Shown: one piece after another, positions 1 through 12,545 of the stretch
Layout: every line of letters starts with the position of its first letter
Position numbering within the stretch: position 1 is the first letter of the stretch
NCBI RefSeq assembly: GCF_000165425.1
Contig: NW_001799017.1
Location: 62,001 to 126,000, forward strand
DNA: 64,000 nucleotides
Reading direction: 5' to 3'
Origin: Paramecium tetraurelia
Lineage: Eukaryota; Ciliophora; Oligohymenophorea; Peniculida; Parameciidae
Made by a program: the position numbers and the translations under genes
The notes under the pieces: generated by a model
Databases searched by the model: none
The model's input: only the letters and a program-made list of their open reading frames with translations
What the model was told of the DNA's origin: nothing

Positions 1-953
1 TTCCAGATGGAGGATATGGATAAATAATCAAGGAGTAAGGTAGGATAATAAGATTTAAGAGTATCAAAATCAAAATAGCAAACCTATTCATCATTATCTT
101 TACATTTGAATACAAGTAATTTGTTTTACATAAGATGATGAGAGATGATGCATTCTATTCGAATTTTGCCATCACTTACCTAACACTTAGAATTCTTATC
201 ATAATACTTTTGATTCAGTAAATTAAACTTTGGTAAATCCGTATATTGACTTTTATATCCAGGTGGTAAGGAAGCTTGTGGTTTGTAAATAAAGACTTCA
301 TCATCTCTTCTTTTCTTTTATTCCTTCTTCCTAATTACAGTTAACATCTCTTAAATGAATTCTTTTTCTGTTTTGTAATGGCCATATTTAAAGCTGCATT
401 CTGTATTTTGTAATGGATACTATTTTTGTAAATACTTCTATGATTCTATTTTGTAGTCATTCTTATAAGAAAGGAATTCTCTATCAGATTCACTCTTCCT
501 TGGTCGCCCTCTGCCTCTTCTTATGTAAAATTCATAATCTTCTTTATCATCATATCTATCTATAAAATGTGTTTGAATCGAAATGCTATCCTAATTTTTG
601 TAATGGTTAGTTTCTGGTAAGAGTTTATAATTCTATCCATTGGTTTGGCCTAGGAGAGCATATTTGTTTTCAGATGTGTATTTCCTATACACTTGACAAC
701 CTTTGTGCATGATGTGAACTCTAATTTTAATATGGCTATTTGCTTTGTAAATTTTAGTATGATAATTTTTATAATTTTGGCATCTTTCAAATCTGGTGAT
801 CAATTAATTCGAAATTCCCTCAAATGCAGTTTCTGGTTCCCAAGTTGATTCCTATTTTGAATATCCTACCCATTTAATATAGTATTCAAAGCTGTTTTGA
901 TATCTTTTGCCGTGAACAAATTCGACATCGAATTGTTATTATTGAAATTCCAT
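1..953 (-). CDS. HP1-like protein with chromo and chromo-shadow domains (3' end cut by window)
   Basis: Heterochromatin protein 1 family: binds methylated histone H3 and, through the shadow domain, dimerises and recruits partners in the nucleus. The frame opens with MEFQQQQ and enters a chromodomain at once, around residues 8-60; the hallmark is YYIKWVGYSKQESTWEPE. A basic RRGRGRPRKSE stretch near residue 150 looks like an AT-hook. The last visible 55 or so residues (IECIISHHLM... LLDYLSISSIW) match a chromo-shadow domain. About 317 residues are visible and no intron is needed. The stop lies beyond base 1. Ciliates carry several HP1-like proteins, some working in development; which one this is cannot be told here. 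Confidence 0.85.
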
Positions 954-1033
954 GTTGTAAATAGTTACTAAATGGTTCCTTTATTTCCATGATTATTTTA
1001 ATAAGAATAATTAATATATAATATATATATAGA

Positions 1034-3107
1034 TCATTTAGGTTTTTTATCCTTTTTGGGTGGGACTACTACTGAAGGTTTGTCTTCTTAAGCTCTTGAT
1101 TTGACTTGTTGTCTGACTTCATCCATATCTTTGCAATCTTCATCTGAACTGTCCTCCTCCTTATATACAAATTTGATGTTCGTTTCGCCATTCTCATTGA
1201 TTTCTTGAGAGATGTAACTCTACAATAGAGAGAAAGATTACCTTTGGATTGAGACAAATAAAATCTTCAACTTTGTTATATCTGGGATTAGTATTAATGG
1301 ACTCTTCATTAAGAAATTCCTAAGTTTTGGACAAGACAGTGAGCATTCTCTCAAGTCTCAGTTGAATGGTGGATGCAGTAGCAACCAAAGCATGTCTCTT
1401 AATTTCGATATTCTTGGGTTTCAGTCCCTTGCCACTCAATTGATACATGATTCTTGACAATGACATGGTGACTTCATCAATAGACTTTTCAACCTTTTTG
1501 ACTGACTTCTCCTTTTCTTAGAGTAGATCCTATTATTTGGTGACTTCTCTTTCTTATTCATCCAAATTGATTTAGGCATCCAAAATAGAATTCTCCTATT
1601 CATATTTCAATTTTTTGATTTCAGCCCTTAATTCCTCATTTTGTCTTTCATATCTTTCGATTTCCTTGCCTACATATTCTTAGATGTTTTTCAATTCCTG
1701 CTAATCTAAATCCATATTGAGTTTGTACTTCTGCATGTCTTCCTAACTAGCAATGCTGGTGACTACTCTCAATTTTTGAAACATTTATTTCTACATTATT
1801 CACATACTTACTTTCTTTTCCAATTCCTATTGAATATCATTTTTTTATTTATTGATATTTTGAGTGGCATTCTCAATAGCCAATTTAGCCTTATCCTTTT
1901 ATTCACCCTTCTTCTTCTTTTCATTCTCCTCCTTGATGGCAATGATCTTCTTCTCCCCCTATTACACAATTTCCAATGCTTATAGATCACCACATTTTGA
2001 TAATTCATCTTCTAAAATCTCTTCAAGCATGGGATCAAACCCTCTTTTAAGACTTGCACCAAAAAAGTTCTGTTAATTTTGAAATTCATTTCTATATTTT
2101 GAAACAATCTTTGACAAAGACTCCAATTGCTTCTTGCGACTCATCATACTCTACGAAGAAGCCTCATATTATTGGTATTTGATTTTCAATCCATCATAGG
2201 TGATTTAACATTGTTTTTGGACTTCCAATAGCAATTTTCCTTGATTTAATTATTCTAATTACTTCGCTTTCCAAACATATCCCTGAGTTTAGCAATTTCA
2301 TAGGCTTGCTTGGCCATCTTCTCCTCTTGCATTTATTCCTTCTGCATTAATTCCTCAATTGATTCTTTGACTTCAGTGTCATCATTTTGAATCGCCAAAT
2401 CGTTCAATAACTCATCCATCCTTCGACTCTTAATTATCATCTGCTTGATTTCATACAGCAACCTATCCTTATACAATCGCTATTTATTCAATTATTCCTC
2501 CTTTCTTTCCAAAGCTCCTTAGATTTTTGGCCTTGATTCCAAATTTTGTAAAGCTGTAACGATTCTTTTATTATATAAATCATGGCAAACTTTTTTATTG
2601 TTTCATTTCCAATGTGAGCATATAAATCTTTATAATGATTTTACACTAAATCCTCATACTCCTTCTTTATCTCCTCAATCTGTTACTACTGAGATTCCTG
2701 CAGAGGTTTGGGTTTCTGTGTCTTATCCTTATCCTTTTTCCCAGGTGCTACATTAAACACTACCACATACGTAGTAATTTAGTAGTTGCCTGTTGCAATG
2801 CATCTCGGAACAATTCAATCTTTTTTACTTTCGAAAGGGACTTCGGAGATTGCTGATGTCCTGGCTACGACGACTTTTGATTCACACTTTTAGAAGCATT
2901 CTGATTGTTCCCCAATTACGGCAGTTTTGAATTAGATGTTTAAGTCTTTTGTGGCTGTAACTGATTTAATCAATGCTTAATTACTTCCTTCTATCCTTTG
3001 TTGATTGTTTGCTCTGGTTGTTTCGAAACATTTATTTTCGGTTACACCAATGATACTGGTGCTGTGAGATCAAATGTAGAACCGCCTCCATCCATTAGTT
3101 ATGTCAT
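1034..3107 (-). CDS. Long coiled-coil protein, function unknown
   Basis: Six short introns (24, 23, 26, 23, 21 and 22 nt) join into one frame of 644 codons ending at TGA. After a low-complexity Q/S-rich head with a KKDKDK patch, the protein is almost entirely charged coiled coil from about residue 110 to 560. It ends in an acidic stretch and a basic tail (VPPKKDKKPK). Three of the introns end in AAG rather than the usual TAG. Length and layout recall axonemal or ciliary coiled-coil proteins, but no family motif is clear enough to name it. The first ATG of the frame is used; a second lies four codons in. Confidence 0.75.
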
Positions 3108-3348
3108 TTATAATTAATACTAATTGAAATTTATTCAAATCCCTTACTTATCATTATAGGCAACCTTTAAGAAAAGAGTAACATGATTGATTACTCATTT
3201 AGAGTACAAAAATCATCATAATCTTGAAATACACTGTAAAATTACAATGAATTAAACTTATATTAGTTGATGTTCAAAAACACATAATAAAATTGAATCA
3301 TGAGGGATGGTTAATTCAAATTAAATAAGTCGATTTCAGAATGATTGA

Positions 3349-3612
3349 TTTCTTAGACATGAAGAATAATTCTATGAGATTTATAAATTATTATGTTTTC
3401 TTAATGAAATACTATTTTGGAATAATATTTTTGGTAATCATTAGGATTATTGTTGATTTAATGAATAGATACCTGAAGAATGTAAAGAAATAGTCAATGA
3501 TTCTCTTTTGGAAATTTTATACAAAGAAGACTTTTAATTATTTAATTTAATCTATTTATATACTTTTTTAAAGTAGGTTGATGATCATGTTAAAATTGGA
3601 ATAAATGTTAAT
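3349..3612 (+). pseudogene. Possible gene remnant with in-frame TGA
   Basis: One frame reads like real protein (HEEQFYEIYKLLCFLNEIL, then PEECKEIVNDSLLEILYKED) but has a TGA just before it and a second TGA in the middle. A 35-nt GTA...TAG candidate intron covers the inner stop but breaks the frame on splicing. No start codon or family was found. It lies between two minus-strand genes. Most likely a decayed gene; a gene with unrecognised introns is the alternative. Confidence 0.3.
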
Positions 3613-3645
3613 ACTATTATTATTTTAATATAAAGGTAGAAATCT

Positions 3646-4816
3646 TCATTTAGGTTGTCCTAAATAAGCGAAAACAATGTCATTGATGTTATCCTCACTT
3701 CCATACATTTCTAAAAATTCCGTTGCTTATTCGAATGATATTTGTACACTTTCCATCAATTACAAGATTTTCTCATCCTTAATTTATTACAAATCCTTTT
3801 TCACTGTGATTACTAATGATATTTTTTTGCCAAAGAATTTGGTTTAATTCTACTCATCTTAATAAGTCAACTATTTCAATCAATGATGTATAATTACTTA
3901 AAATTCGTGTTTTAAATTCTAAACTTCTTTTTTTGGCATCTAATAAAGAAGTGAGAATTTAGCTGTTTATCCTGGATAGACATCATTTGTTAACTAATAC
4001 TTAAATTATTTAATTTACTTGGATTTTAACGTTTTTAAAAAGTCCATTAAGACCCACAAATGCTACTTGATTTCTTCTCCAAACTTAGTTACCTGTATTG
4101 AAAACTTCAAAATTCCATTCAAATTTTTCATTTGCTTTTTTGGTTATGATAAAGTCTTGTTGCTTTAATTCCATTTTATACTGTGGGTATTATTAAGCCT
4201 ATGAATTCTTAGGTTATAATATTCCATGATATTTCAATCTATTATCGATTCGTTAAATGATAAATTATTTAAACTCCTCAGAGTGATAATCGAATCCCAA
4301 AAACTCCTACTTTTCAATTTGTTTGATAATTCTAATTTATATATTCAATATACTCTTAGGCTAAATTAGTTTCAGGCTTATTTTCCTCAATTACAATTTA
4401 CTATTTCTAATCTGTGAATTGTTCTTGGTTTTGTTGTTTGGATTCTTGAAGGAAATTCATGACTGTAGATAGTTGGACATTGGATTGAGTGATTACACTC
4501 TGATTGAGTAAGGAAAGGTCGTCATTGGTTAGATTAGGATTGGTGGAATCCTTAACTAGAAATTTAATGGAAGTCCAATTCATCTGGGTGTAGATTTATT
4601 GGATTCTAAGCAAGGCTTCTTGGTCCTAAATTTTGAAGGGCTCCATTTCTATAAATATTTAAAAGTTTTACAGGGATGCAATGTGACATAGAGGTCGAAT
4701 CCTTTCTCTAGATGTTTCGGGTAGAGGTTTTGGATTGCGTTTTTGATAGTCTCTAGGGTTTTATGTGTTGTTGAGATTTTGTGGGTTTTGGTGTTATATA
4801 CTATTTTAATATTCAT
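3646..4816 (-). CDS. NBR1-like autophagy receptor (PB1, FW and UBA domains)
   Basis: Four introns (23, 22, 25, 27 nt) give 357 codons. Residues 1-48 (MNIKIVYNTKTHKIS..., ending GFDLYVTLH) look like a PB1 domain. Residues of about 215-310 fit the NBR1 'four-tryptophan' (FW) beta-sandwich, with FEWNFEVFNTGNQVW and VYPGQTAKFSLLYQMP. The last 40 (SFEQATEFLEMYGSEDNIND) resemble a UBA ubiquitin-binding helix bundle. NBR1 proteins carry ubiquitylated cargo to autophagosomes, using PB1 to self-assemble and UBA to bind ubiquitin. The ZZ zinc finger of animal and plant NBR1 was not seen, and no clear LIR motif was picked out. Domain order supports the call; each domain alone is diverged. Confidence 0.7.
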
Positions 4817-5012
4817 ATCAATTTAAATATTGATTAGTGCAATTTAATAATAAATATTGAAAATGTAGAATATATTGATGAAAATATTTATGCATATTAA
4901 GAAATGAAAAATATAAATATAAATATATGAATATTTCAAAAAGAATAATAAATTATTTTTGTGTTGTGGGAACAGGAAATAAATTAATCCCTCAGAATAC
5001 AGAGTTCTAAAA

Positions 5013-8000
5013 ATGTACTAAATAACATTCTCAAACATAGAGCACACCTTGACATCTTTGGAAATATAGATAAGTCAATTGAGTGAGGACATCCCCATCA
5101 AGGATAACGAAAAATGGGTGGATCTCTGCGGCAACAAGCAAGTGTGGTTGAGGTGCATTTACGATCAGAATTCTTAACCAATCACATCTCTAACTATAAA
5201 AGAATTAAAAGTTGAAGACAATGAATTAGTATTTGAGTTTTATAATAATACAGAAAATACCATTAACAGAAGACATCTATCCTGTGCCAATCAAGCGTAA
5301 ATTCGATTAGCTCACACATCAATTCAAGGGAATCAATAATGGGTATTCCTTATATTAAGGATTTTATGACATCTCCCAATACACAGATCAATAATAAAAA
5401 AAAAATCATCATCTCGTCCTATGCTATAAGACCCAGAACTAAAACAACTATCAGCAACCAATTTGTGACATCCAAATGATATTGGCAGATAAAATTGATA
5501 AGAAGAAATACACGTCCTCATTCAGCGACATGAGACTAGTGATCCCTAAGGATTTTCATGCAATTCAATTTCCATTAAGCAACTTTCGCTTCATCATTTT
5601 CAAATAAAGTAAACCTACTAAACTATAAAATTTATTAAGAATAGTCCCCATTCAAAGTAGCTTACATGCCCAAAATAATTGATAGATATCCTCTAGTAGA
5701 TCATCATGAGAGTCCGTTATCTCACATGATAACTATGATCCCAATGGTAATTAATATAAGTGAAAATCTAGTTTTGTTTTCCGCAAGGCATATACGTTGA
5801 GAAAAGCGAGATAGATCCCATCTCTAAGGGTCAATAAATCTTCAACTTTGTATTGACATCAGAAACTGGAAAAAGGACATATTGTATATGTTTGATTTTT
5901 CATGAAATCATACCTGCAGATATAATGGAATAATTGGGACATATAGATAAACAATAGTTAATTTGCTATCCTAAATCATTGTGCTTACTGAGTTCGCATA
6001 ATTACCCTGAGTAGATGAGAGAACTGATCAAATATATTTACAGATGCTCACTCTCTAAAAACAACATCCCAATTGAGAGTACAATATGCAACATCATCAA
6101 TAAGATTAAATTCCCTCAGCAGATCTTTGAGTAAGAAAATATATGCTTGAAGTATGTATTGCCTTCCTATGATATCTGTTTTTACACCAATTACAAATAT
6201 CCAGTAGGATACAATGAGGCTTTGGAATGTCTGTTCAGATTATTGGATATAAACAGAATCATAAACATTTACAGTGCAATTCTATTGGAGAAGAAGATAC
6301 ATTTTATTTCAAATCACTTATCAGTGCCAGGACTGGTCATCGATGCATTTTTATAATTATTGTTCCCATTTCAATTCACGTCTATTTTGATTCCAGTCTT
6401 GCCTGATAGTTTGAGAGGGTATATTGAGGCTCCTGTGCCTTTCTTGATCGGATATAGCCAAAAGAACATAATAGAGCAGAATCAGCATACTTAGGTTGAC
6501 AGTTTGTATGTGTATTTGGATACTAATTTTATTGTGAATTGCGAAAATTTAACTGCTATACCTGAAAAAGCCTTAAAGAAACTAAAATCTAGTTTAAAGC
6601 CTTTCAATAATTTATTTAATGATGATTACTCGAAACAATACTTAAGAAGAGTAGATTAGGCTTATCATATTTATATGGATGATGACAATTACGATCCTGA
6701 ATTCAATAAAAACATAGATTGGTATTAAATAAGAAATGCATTTTTAGAATGTAACAGTATTCTAATGAAGCAATATAAAAAATACATTATTTCCAATTCA
6801 AATAATGAAGGTGATTTCACTGAGATCTTCTAGGTTCAGGGTTATTATGATCATTGGAAGAAGGATAAATTTATTTAATAATTCATGGAAACAAGAATAT
6901 TCCAGTATTTCATCTAAGAACGCATAAAGTTCAGTGAAAATGAATCACAATACCAATTCTTCGATAAATACATAGAGGGCAAGGATCAGAAACTGAAATT
7001 CATGCTCCCAAAATAAATAATCGAAATTTAAGTGCCTGATGAGGACTAACTCACAGACACCATTCATAAATATGACAAGTTTCCATAATTGAATCACGAT
7101 CTTATGAAGGATTTCTAAGTAGATGAATAGGAGATAAATCAAGAAATATTACAAGAAGACATTCCTTAATTGGATCAGTAGAAATGGTCAAAGTATTTGT
7201 TAGAAACCATGTACAAGATTTGGTTCTTAATTTTTATTGTCAACGTGAGGAATAATCAAGACAACAAGATATTCCAACAGATGACTGAAGTAGCAATCTT
7301 AGTCTTGGAGTACATGAGAGAAAAACATTTGAATTTGACTGAGAAACTATTTCGATATGTACTAGAATCATGTGGCTATTTTCAAATGGATTCAAAGGCT
7401 TTGTATTTAGTGAAGTTAATGAAAGAAATCAAATTGGAAGCATCCCCAGCAACTCATGGAGTCTATTTCTAAGCTGTAGCCCAAGCGATGAATCAAAAAG
7501 GATTGCCAAGTGATCAACAACAACCCTAGGAAATTCACCAAACAGATGTAGTCTTATTGTAAAGAAATGATGGATAAAATGCTTATACTAATTCAGTATA
7601 CTCTCTACATTCCAACTGTCCAAGTTGCAAGAGGAAATTGCATTTTGAAGAGATCCTAGATTCCTATAGAAAGAGTTACTATGAGAATACCATTGAGTGT
7701 TTGAAGATCAATTAGGGTTGTGGGTCCACTTTCATACCCAAAATACAAATCACATTCTATTAAGAGGAAAACCCAATTGAGGCCGAATTGTATGATATTT
7801 ACAATCCGATACAAATACTCAAGAATCTTGAGAACATTGTTAACATCAAAGGAGATGCTTTCTTGATGAGTGACTAATTCGAAAAACAGTATAAGAATTT
7901 ATATGTTAATGTCATATTTTATATCAGACTAGTGAAGTTGCCATATTGCCATTTGGTAAAATTGTAGGATACAAACGAACTGTAAAGCCAAGTTGATTAG

Positions 8001-8294
8001 ACAATGAAGATGTTGCAGATGAAGAAGTCAAAAACCATTTTCTAAAGAGTGGCTCAAGAATTTGATTAGTACAGAGGAAAGTTGTCTTAGCAAGGAGATT
8101 CATCGGGAAACTCAAGTTCAAAATTCAAGTAGGATGATTACAATACAGCATAAAACTATGGGAGCAAATATATGAAGAAAATGTTCTCATCTCTTATTAA
8201 TGATTAATTTTCACTCCAGAACAAACGACAAAGCTCAAGCAATTTCTAATCATTACAACAGTTTGATGAGACCAAAGCCGAAAGCCCAAAATGA
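5013..8294 (+). CDS. DENN-domain protein, DENND4-like Rab GEF
   Basis: Three introns (25, 31, 25 nt) yield 1066 codons. The middle third carries the uDENN and cDENN signatures: FCFPQGIYVEKSEIDP and, about 120 residues on, the cDENN core around LLEKKIHFISNHLSVPG and EAPVPFLIGY. The C-terminal third holds a zinc-ribbon-like CPSCKRKLHF...C...GCGSTFIPKIQ block, as at the end of DENND4/Crag proteins. DENN proteins catalyse GDP-GTP exchange on Rab GTPases in membrane traffic. The start is the first ATG after AT-rich DNA, and MYQITFSNIEHTL continues in frame. No in-frame TGA is left. Confidence 0.8.
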
Positions 8295-8513
8295 ACCTAT
8301 ATAATTTATTATTTAAATATGCTTATTTTCATGTCTTTCTATTGTGGAATAGGGGATGTTTAACTTGATTCAAACGTGATGAAATTTTGAAAGATTTTGA
8401 AGAATTTATACAAACTTAATTATTTGCGGAGAGTCTCCAAATTAAATGACAGATTAATAAAGGATGTTTTTCTAACATTAAGACACAATATTTATAGTTC
8501 AAGTTCAAGATTT

Positions 8514-9014
8514 TCAACACATGATTCTGTTTTTACGCAATGATTTGAGAAATTATATAGCTTATTAAGGAGATTTATTAGTTTATATTAGTTTTTTCTT
8601 TAATCTTTAATTTGTCCGTTCTTTTTTTCCATTTAATATGGATTTTATTATTTCTAATATGCTCATTATTTGTTGCTCCTTCTCATGTTTGCTCTGTCCT
8701 TCCAAGAGACTCATGCACTTTTTAGCCTTTAGTTGTAAATTAACTTCTAATGGAGTTTACAATTCATTATTCAGAATCAAAGTCTATTCCTTTTGTATGA
8801 TTGACGAGTCATCCTTTTGATCATTCACTTCGCTTAGCGAAACTATCTCGAAAGGCATGGGTTTATATTTCAAAGGGTTTTCGATCTATTGCGAAGTTAT
8901 TTAGGTTAATTTATTTTTGCTGATATATAATTATGGGAAGGTTCTGATGTATGATTATTGCTTTAATTAAATGATCGATTCCTTCAGACTGTAAAATCTA
9001 AGCGCATCCTCCAT
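8514..9014 (-). CDS. Small hypothetical protein
   Basis: A single uninterrupted ciliate-code frame of 166 codons from ATG to TGA. The protein starts MEDALRFYSLKESIIQ. Its middle has an acidic stretch (SEVNDQKDDSS) and its C-terminal half is a charged helix that may form a short coiled coil (EGQSKHEKEQQIMSILE), followed by a Lys-rich tail. No known family was recognised. It sits between the DENN gene (convergent) and the kinase gene (divergent, about 150 bp away). Confidence 0.6.
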
Positions 9015-9165
9015 GTATTAATTATTATTAATTATTAAATCAACATGATTTTCATTATTTTACTAATAAATATTCAATCATCATAAAATAATCAAATTTT
9101 ATATGTTATTTCAATGAACATAGCATAATAATTTAATAAATCAAATATCTTTACAAATAATTATA

Positions 9166-10756
9166 ATGGATAATTAATTGTTGATCAAGAAGTAATGGCT
9201 TATTAAATCGAGACCTGAGAGGATCGAAGATATTTATGAATCTGATAAGAAAGTAAGGCTAACATATGAAAGTCTAGGAATTAGGTTCTGGAGCCTATGG
9301 CAGAGTCTTCAAGGCTAAACACAAGGAATTGGGATTGGAGAGAGCCATAAAGATGATTCCTAAAAAATTAATTGCAAGTCCAGATAGATTCAAAAGAGAA
9401 ATCGAAATTATGCAAAATTTAGTATTGAAATTTAGAATCAATATAGGATCATCCAAACATCATTAAACTATTTGAAAGCTTTGAGGATTAAAGGAATATC
9501 TATTTAGTCATGGAGTATGAATATATATCATTTATACTAAAGAATTTGTACTGGTGGAGAATTATTCGATACAATCATTGAGAAAGGCCATTTCACTGAA
9601 AAGGAAGCTTAACAAACATTCCTGTAAATAATGTAAGCAATTCACTATTGCCACACTCATGGAATATGTCATAGGGATCTTAAACCCGAAAACTTTTTAC
9701 TCCTTAGCAAATAACCAGATGCTCCAATTAAAGTCATTGATTTCGGACTTAGTGTGTTGTTCCATGATAGCCACTACAAAAATGTAGATGGAAAGACACA
9801 GATGAAATCAAAGGCAGGAACTGTATGACTATCAAACCTAAAATAGCCTTATTACATATCACCAGAAGTTCTAGATGGAAAATATGATGAACTCTGTGAT
9901 GTTTGGTCAGCCGGTGTTATTTTATACATTCTGCTGACAGGATTACCTCCCTTCAACGGTAGAACTGATGCAGAAATTTTGAAGGCTGTTAAGTCTGGCG
10001 TTTATAAATTGGATATTCCTCAATTAGAGGGAGTTTCAAATGACGTTAAGGATTTGATTTAAAAGATGTTAACCAAACCTGATCAAAGATTAACAGCTGG
10101 ACAAGTATTATAACATCCTTGGCTTACCTCAGTAGAAATCCCTCATTCCATATTAACTTTAGATTTCAAATCATTCAAAGGATTCAGTGCCAGCAACAAA
10201 TTAAAAAAAGTAAATTATACCTCCTAATCAGGTAACACTAACCTATATTGCATCCTAATTATCTGAAGTAGAAATCCAAGAATTAGGAAAGTTGTTTAAG
10301 GAATTAGATATAAATGGAGATGGCATTCTTACCTTGGAAGAAGTTAAAAAAGGGTTGCATAATTTCCAATAAGAGAGTTGGGGTGAAGTCATTTAAATTT
10401 TGAAAGCTATTGACACTGATTGCAATGGAGTCATTAATTATACTGGTAAAATCTATATTATTAATGAGATTAGAGTTTGTTGCTGCAACAATGGAGAGAA
10501 ATATGTATATGAAAAAGGAGAAATTATTGTAAGCTTTCAAGATGTTCGATGTTGATGGAAGTGGCAAAATTAGCAGTGAAGAATTAAAGAAATGTTTGGG
10601 AAGTATTATTTAATATATTTTACAGATAATGAAATTTATGGTTAATCTGATCCATAATTATGGCAAAATTTGATCAATGAAGCAGACTAGAATAAGGATG
10701 GAGAAATAGATTATCTTGAGTTTGTAGAGATGATGGACAAAGTTGATGCTAAATGA
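9166..10756 (+). CDS. Calcium-dependent protein kinase (CDPK)
   Basis: Seven introns of 22-28 nt give 471 codons. The kinase domain spans about residues 30-300: glycine loop [12 protein letters not shown], catalytic HRDLKPEN, activation DFGLS and the APE equivalent SPEVLDG. After a junction segment come four EF-hand loops, including [34 protein letters not shown] and [12 protein letters not shown] (TAA and TAG as Gln). This layout is typical of the Ca2+-activated Ser/Thr kinases of plants, apicomplexans and ciliates. All loops keep Asp and Glu at key positions, so Ca2+ binding is likely. No N-terminal glycine for myristoylation is seen (MDNQLL). Confidence 0.93.
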
Positions 10757-11821
10757 TTTATTATTGGTTCAAATCATATAAAATTAGTATTGTTATTAGT
10801 TATCAATAATATGATATAAGATCTATATGACAAAACCATTATCAATATTCCATACTATTTCATTAATTTTATGTAACTATTATTGGGGATGATCAAATAA
10901 TTAAACTTATAAATAATAAACAATTTTCAAAATCTTAAAATTCTCTAGAGAAATTCATAAAAAATCTCCTATACCTTTTTGAACTAATTTAATAATGGAA
11001 GTAGCTACTTTTGTATTTTGTTGTTCATTAGTAGTTAAAATAGTTTGAAGTATATTTGATAAGCATTTTGGTTATGTAAGTAAAGATAAATGGAAATCTT
11101 GTTTTAGTTTTGAATCTTTGATTAGATAATAGAAAAGTGGTTTTTTTAAGTGAAAAAAATTAAATATATTGTAATATTGATTCAGTGTCCACTTTGGAAT
11201 AATTTTATCCGTAATGTTTAATTTTAAAAAACATAAAGCTAATTTTTTTCAGTTAAATAATAAACTAAAAATTGATAGTAAACATAGTCTCTTTTGAATT
11301 ATAATAATAATTGGTATTTGTCTAATTGTTTTGCTTGATTGATGGAAATATCACTAAATTGACCTAGAAAATCTTATATAGGTTAAAAATGAAAAATTCT
11401 AAATGTATTCATTACACAAAGTGTTTCTAAGTAATATGATTAGTTTTCCTAAGATGAATATCAACTCTATTACTTCTGTTGTCCTACCTTTTGTAAAATT
11501 AATTTAATATATATAGGTATATTCTAATTTCAAAAATAATTGTGTTTCTATTTTAAACTTCGTTTTAATTTAACGAATCTATCATAATTATATGTTAATC
11601 TTGTGATTCATCTAGATACTTAAAAAAAGGCGAAACATTTGGCTATCAATAGCTAGGTCAAAATTAAGTAATTTTAATGTTTTGTTATTAAACCTTTATG
11701 TATTATATTCTAAATAATAATTTATAATATTCTCTAAAGATAATTTAATTTATATATAAATAATGAGATCTAAGCAATAATTTTATAATTATCATGTTAT
11801 TATATAATCATTATAATATGT
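10757..11821. other. Intergenic, no gene seen (1.07 kb)
   Basis: Very AT-rich. The longest ciliate-code frames are about 60 codons, without protein-like composition or joinable introns. It separates the end of the kinase gene from the end of a minus-strand gene, so it is a tail-to-tail spacer. Confidence 0.6.
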
Positions 11822-12358
11822 TCAATAATTGGATTTTGAGGCTTAGATGAAATCTATTCTTCTCAACATTGAGCTAACTGTGTGTTCTAATTCTTGAATT
11901 TAGTGGTAATATTGGCCACTCAGATTTTAGATTTCTTTAGTACTCAATCCTGAGAGTGTTCGATTCACTTTAATTAAGTCAGCTGCATTCAAAGATGGTG
12001 TTTACAGCTTTCTTTACCTCATACTGTTTTGATCTTCTTTCCAAGTATTGGCGTCAAAAGAAACATAACTTTGTGATGTAGATCTGTCAAATTTCTTCCA
12101 ATCTGATAAGGATGCTAAGTGATGGTGTTATGATATGTCATGATCGACATGCAACTTCTTACTTTGTAATGGGCTCTAATTTAATGACATCAAATTTTTA
12201 TGATCCAAATGAAATGTTTTAGCAATTTATCTTTACTTATCTTCTGTTCCATCCATTTTAGCTTAAGCAGCTTTACGCACATAATTTCTAAACTCTTGCA
12301 ATTCTTAACGGTTCATATTATTTGTATTTGTGTATGATAGATTGGAATGATTGTACAT
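11822..12358 (-). CDS. Hypothetical protein, divergent partner of the ubiquitin-like gene
   Basis: One intron-free frame of 178 codons from ATG to TGA, with protein-like composition throughout. It is rich in Ser, Gln, His and Lys, with a poly-His run (SQHHHLASL) and a C-terminal helix (QYYHQIQELEHTVSSMLRR) that may coil. No family was recognised. It is divergent from the gene at 12546 with 187 bp between them. The N-terminal part and this spacer recur as decayed copies at about 31.8-31.93 and 33.93-34.09 kb, in the same orientation relative to the neighbouring plus-strand gene, so the pair was duplicated as a unit. Confidence 0.65.
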
Positions 12359-12545
12359 TTGAAGGATTTTATATAAAATAAAAATTTATTTATGAATAAA
12401 TATCTAAATATTGCTACTCCATTTAATGAGAAAGATTTAATAATATTATTTTTCAGAGACGTGAGTAGATATATCTATAGAAATAAAAAATTAATATATT
12501 CTACTCATATTTTGATATCTTAGATTACAATATTAATAAATTAAT

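Noticed and set aside
10760-10780. GGTTCAAATC, like a tRNA T-loop
   Set aside because: No acceptor or anticodon stem can be formed around it.
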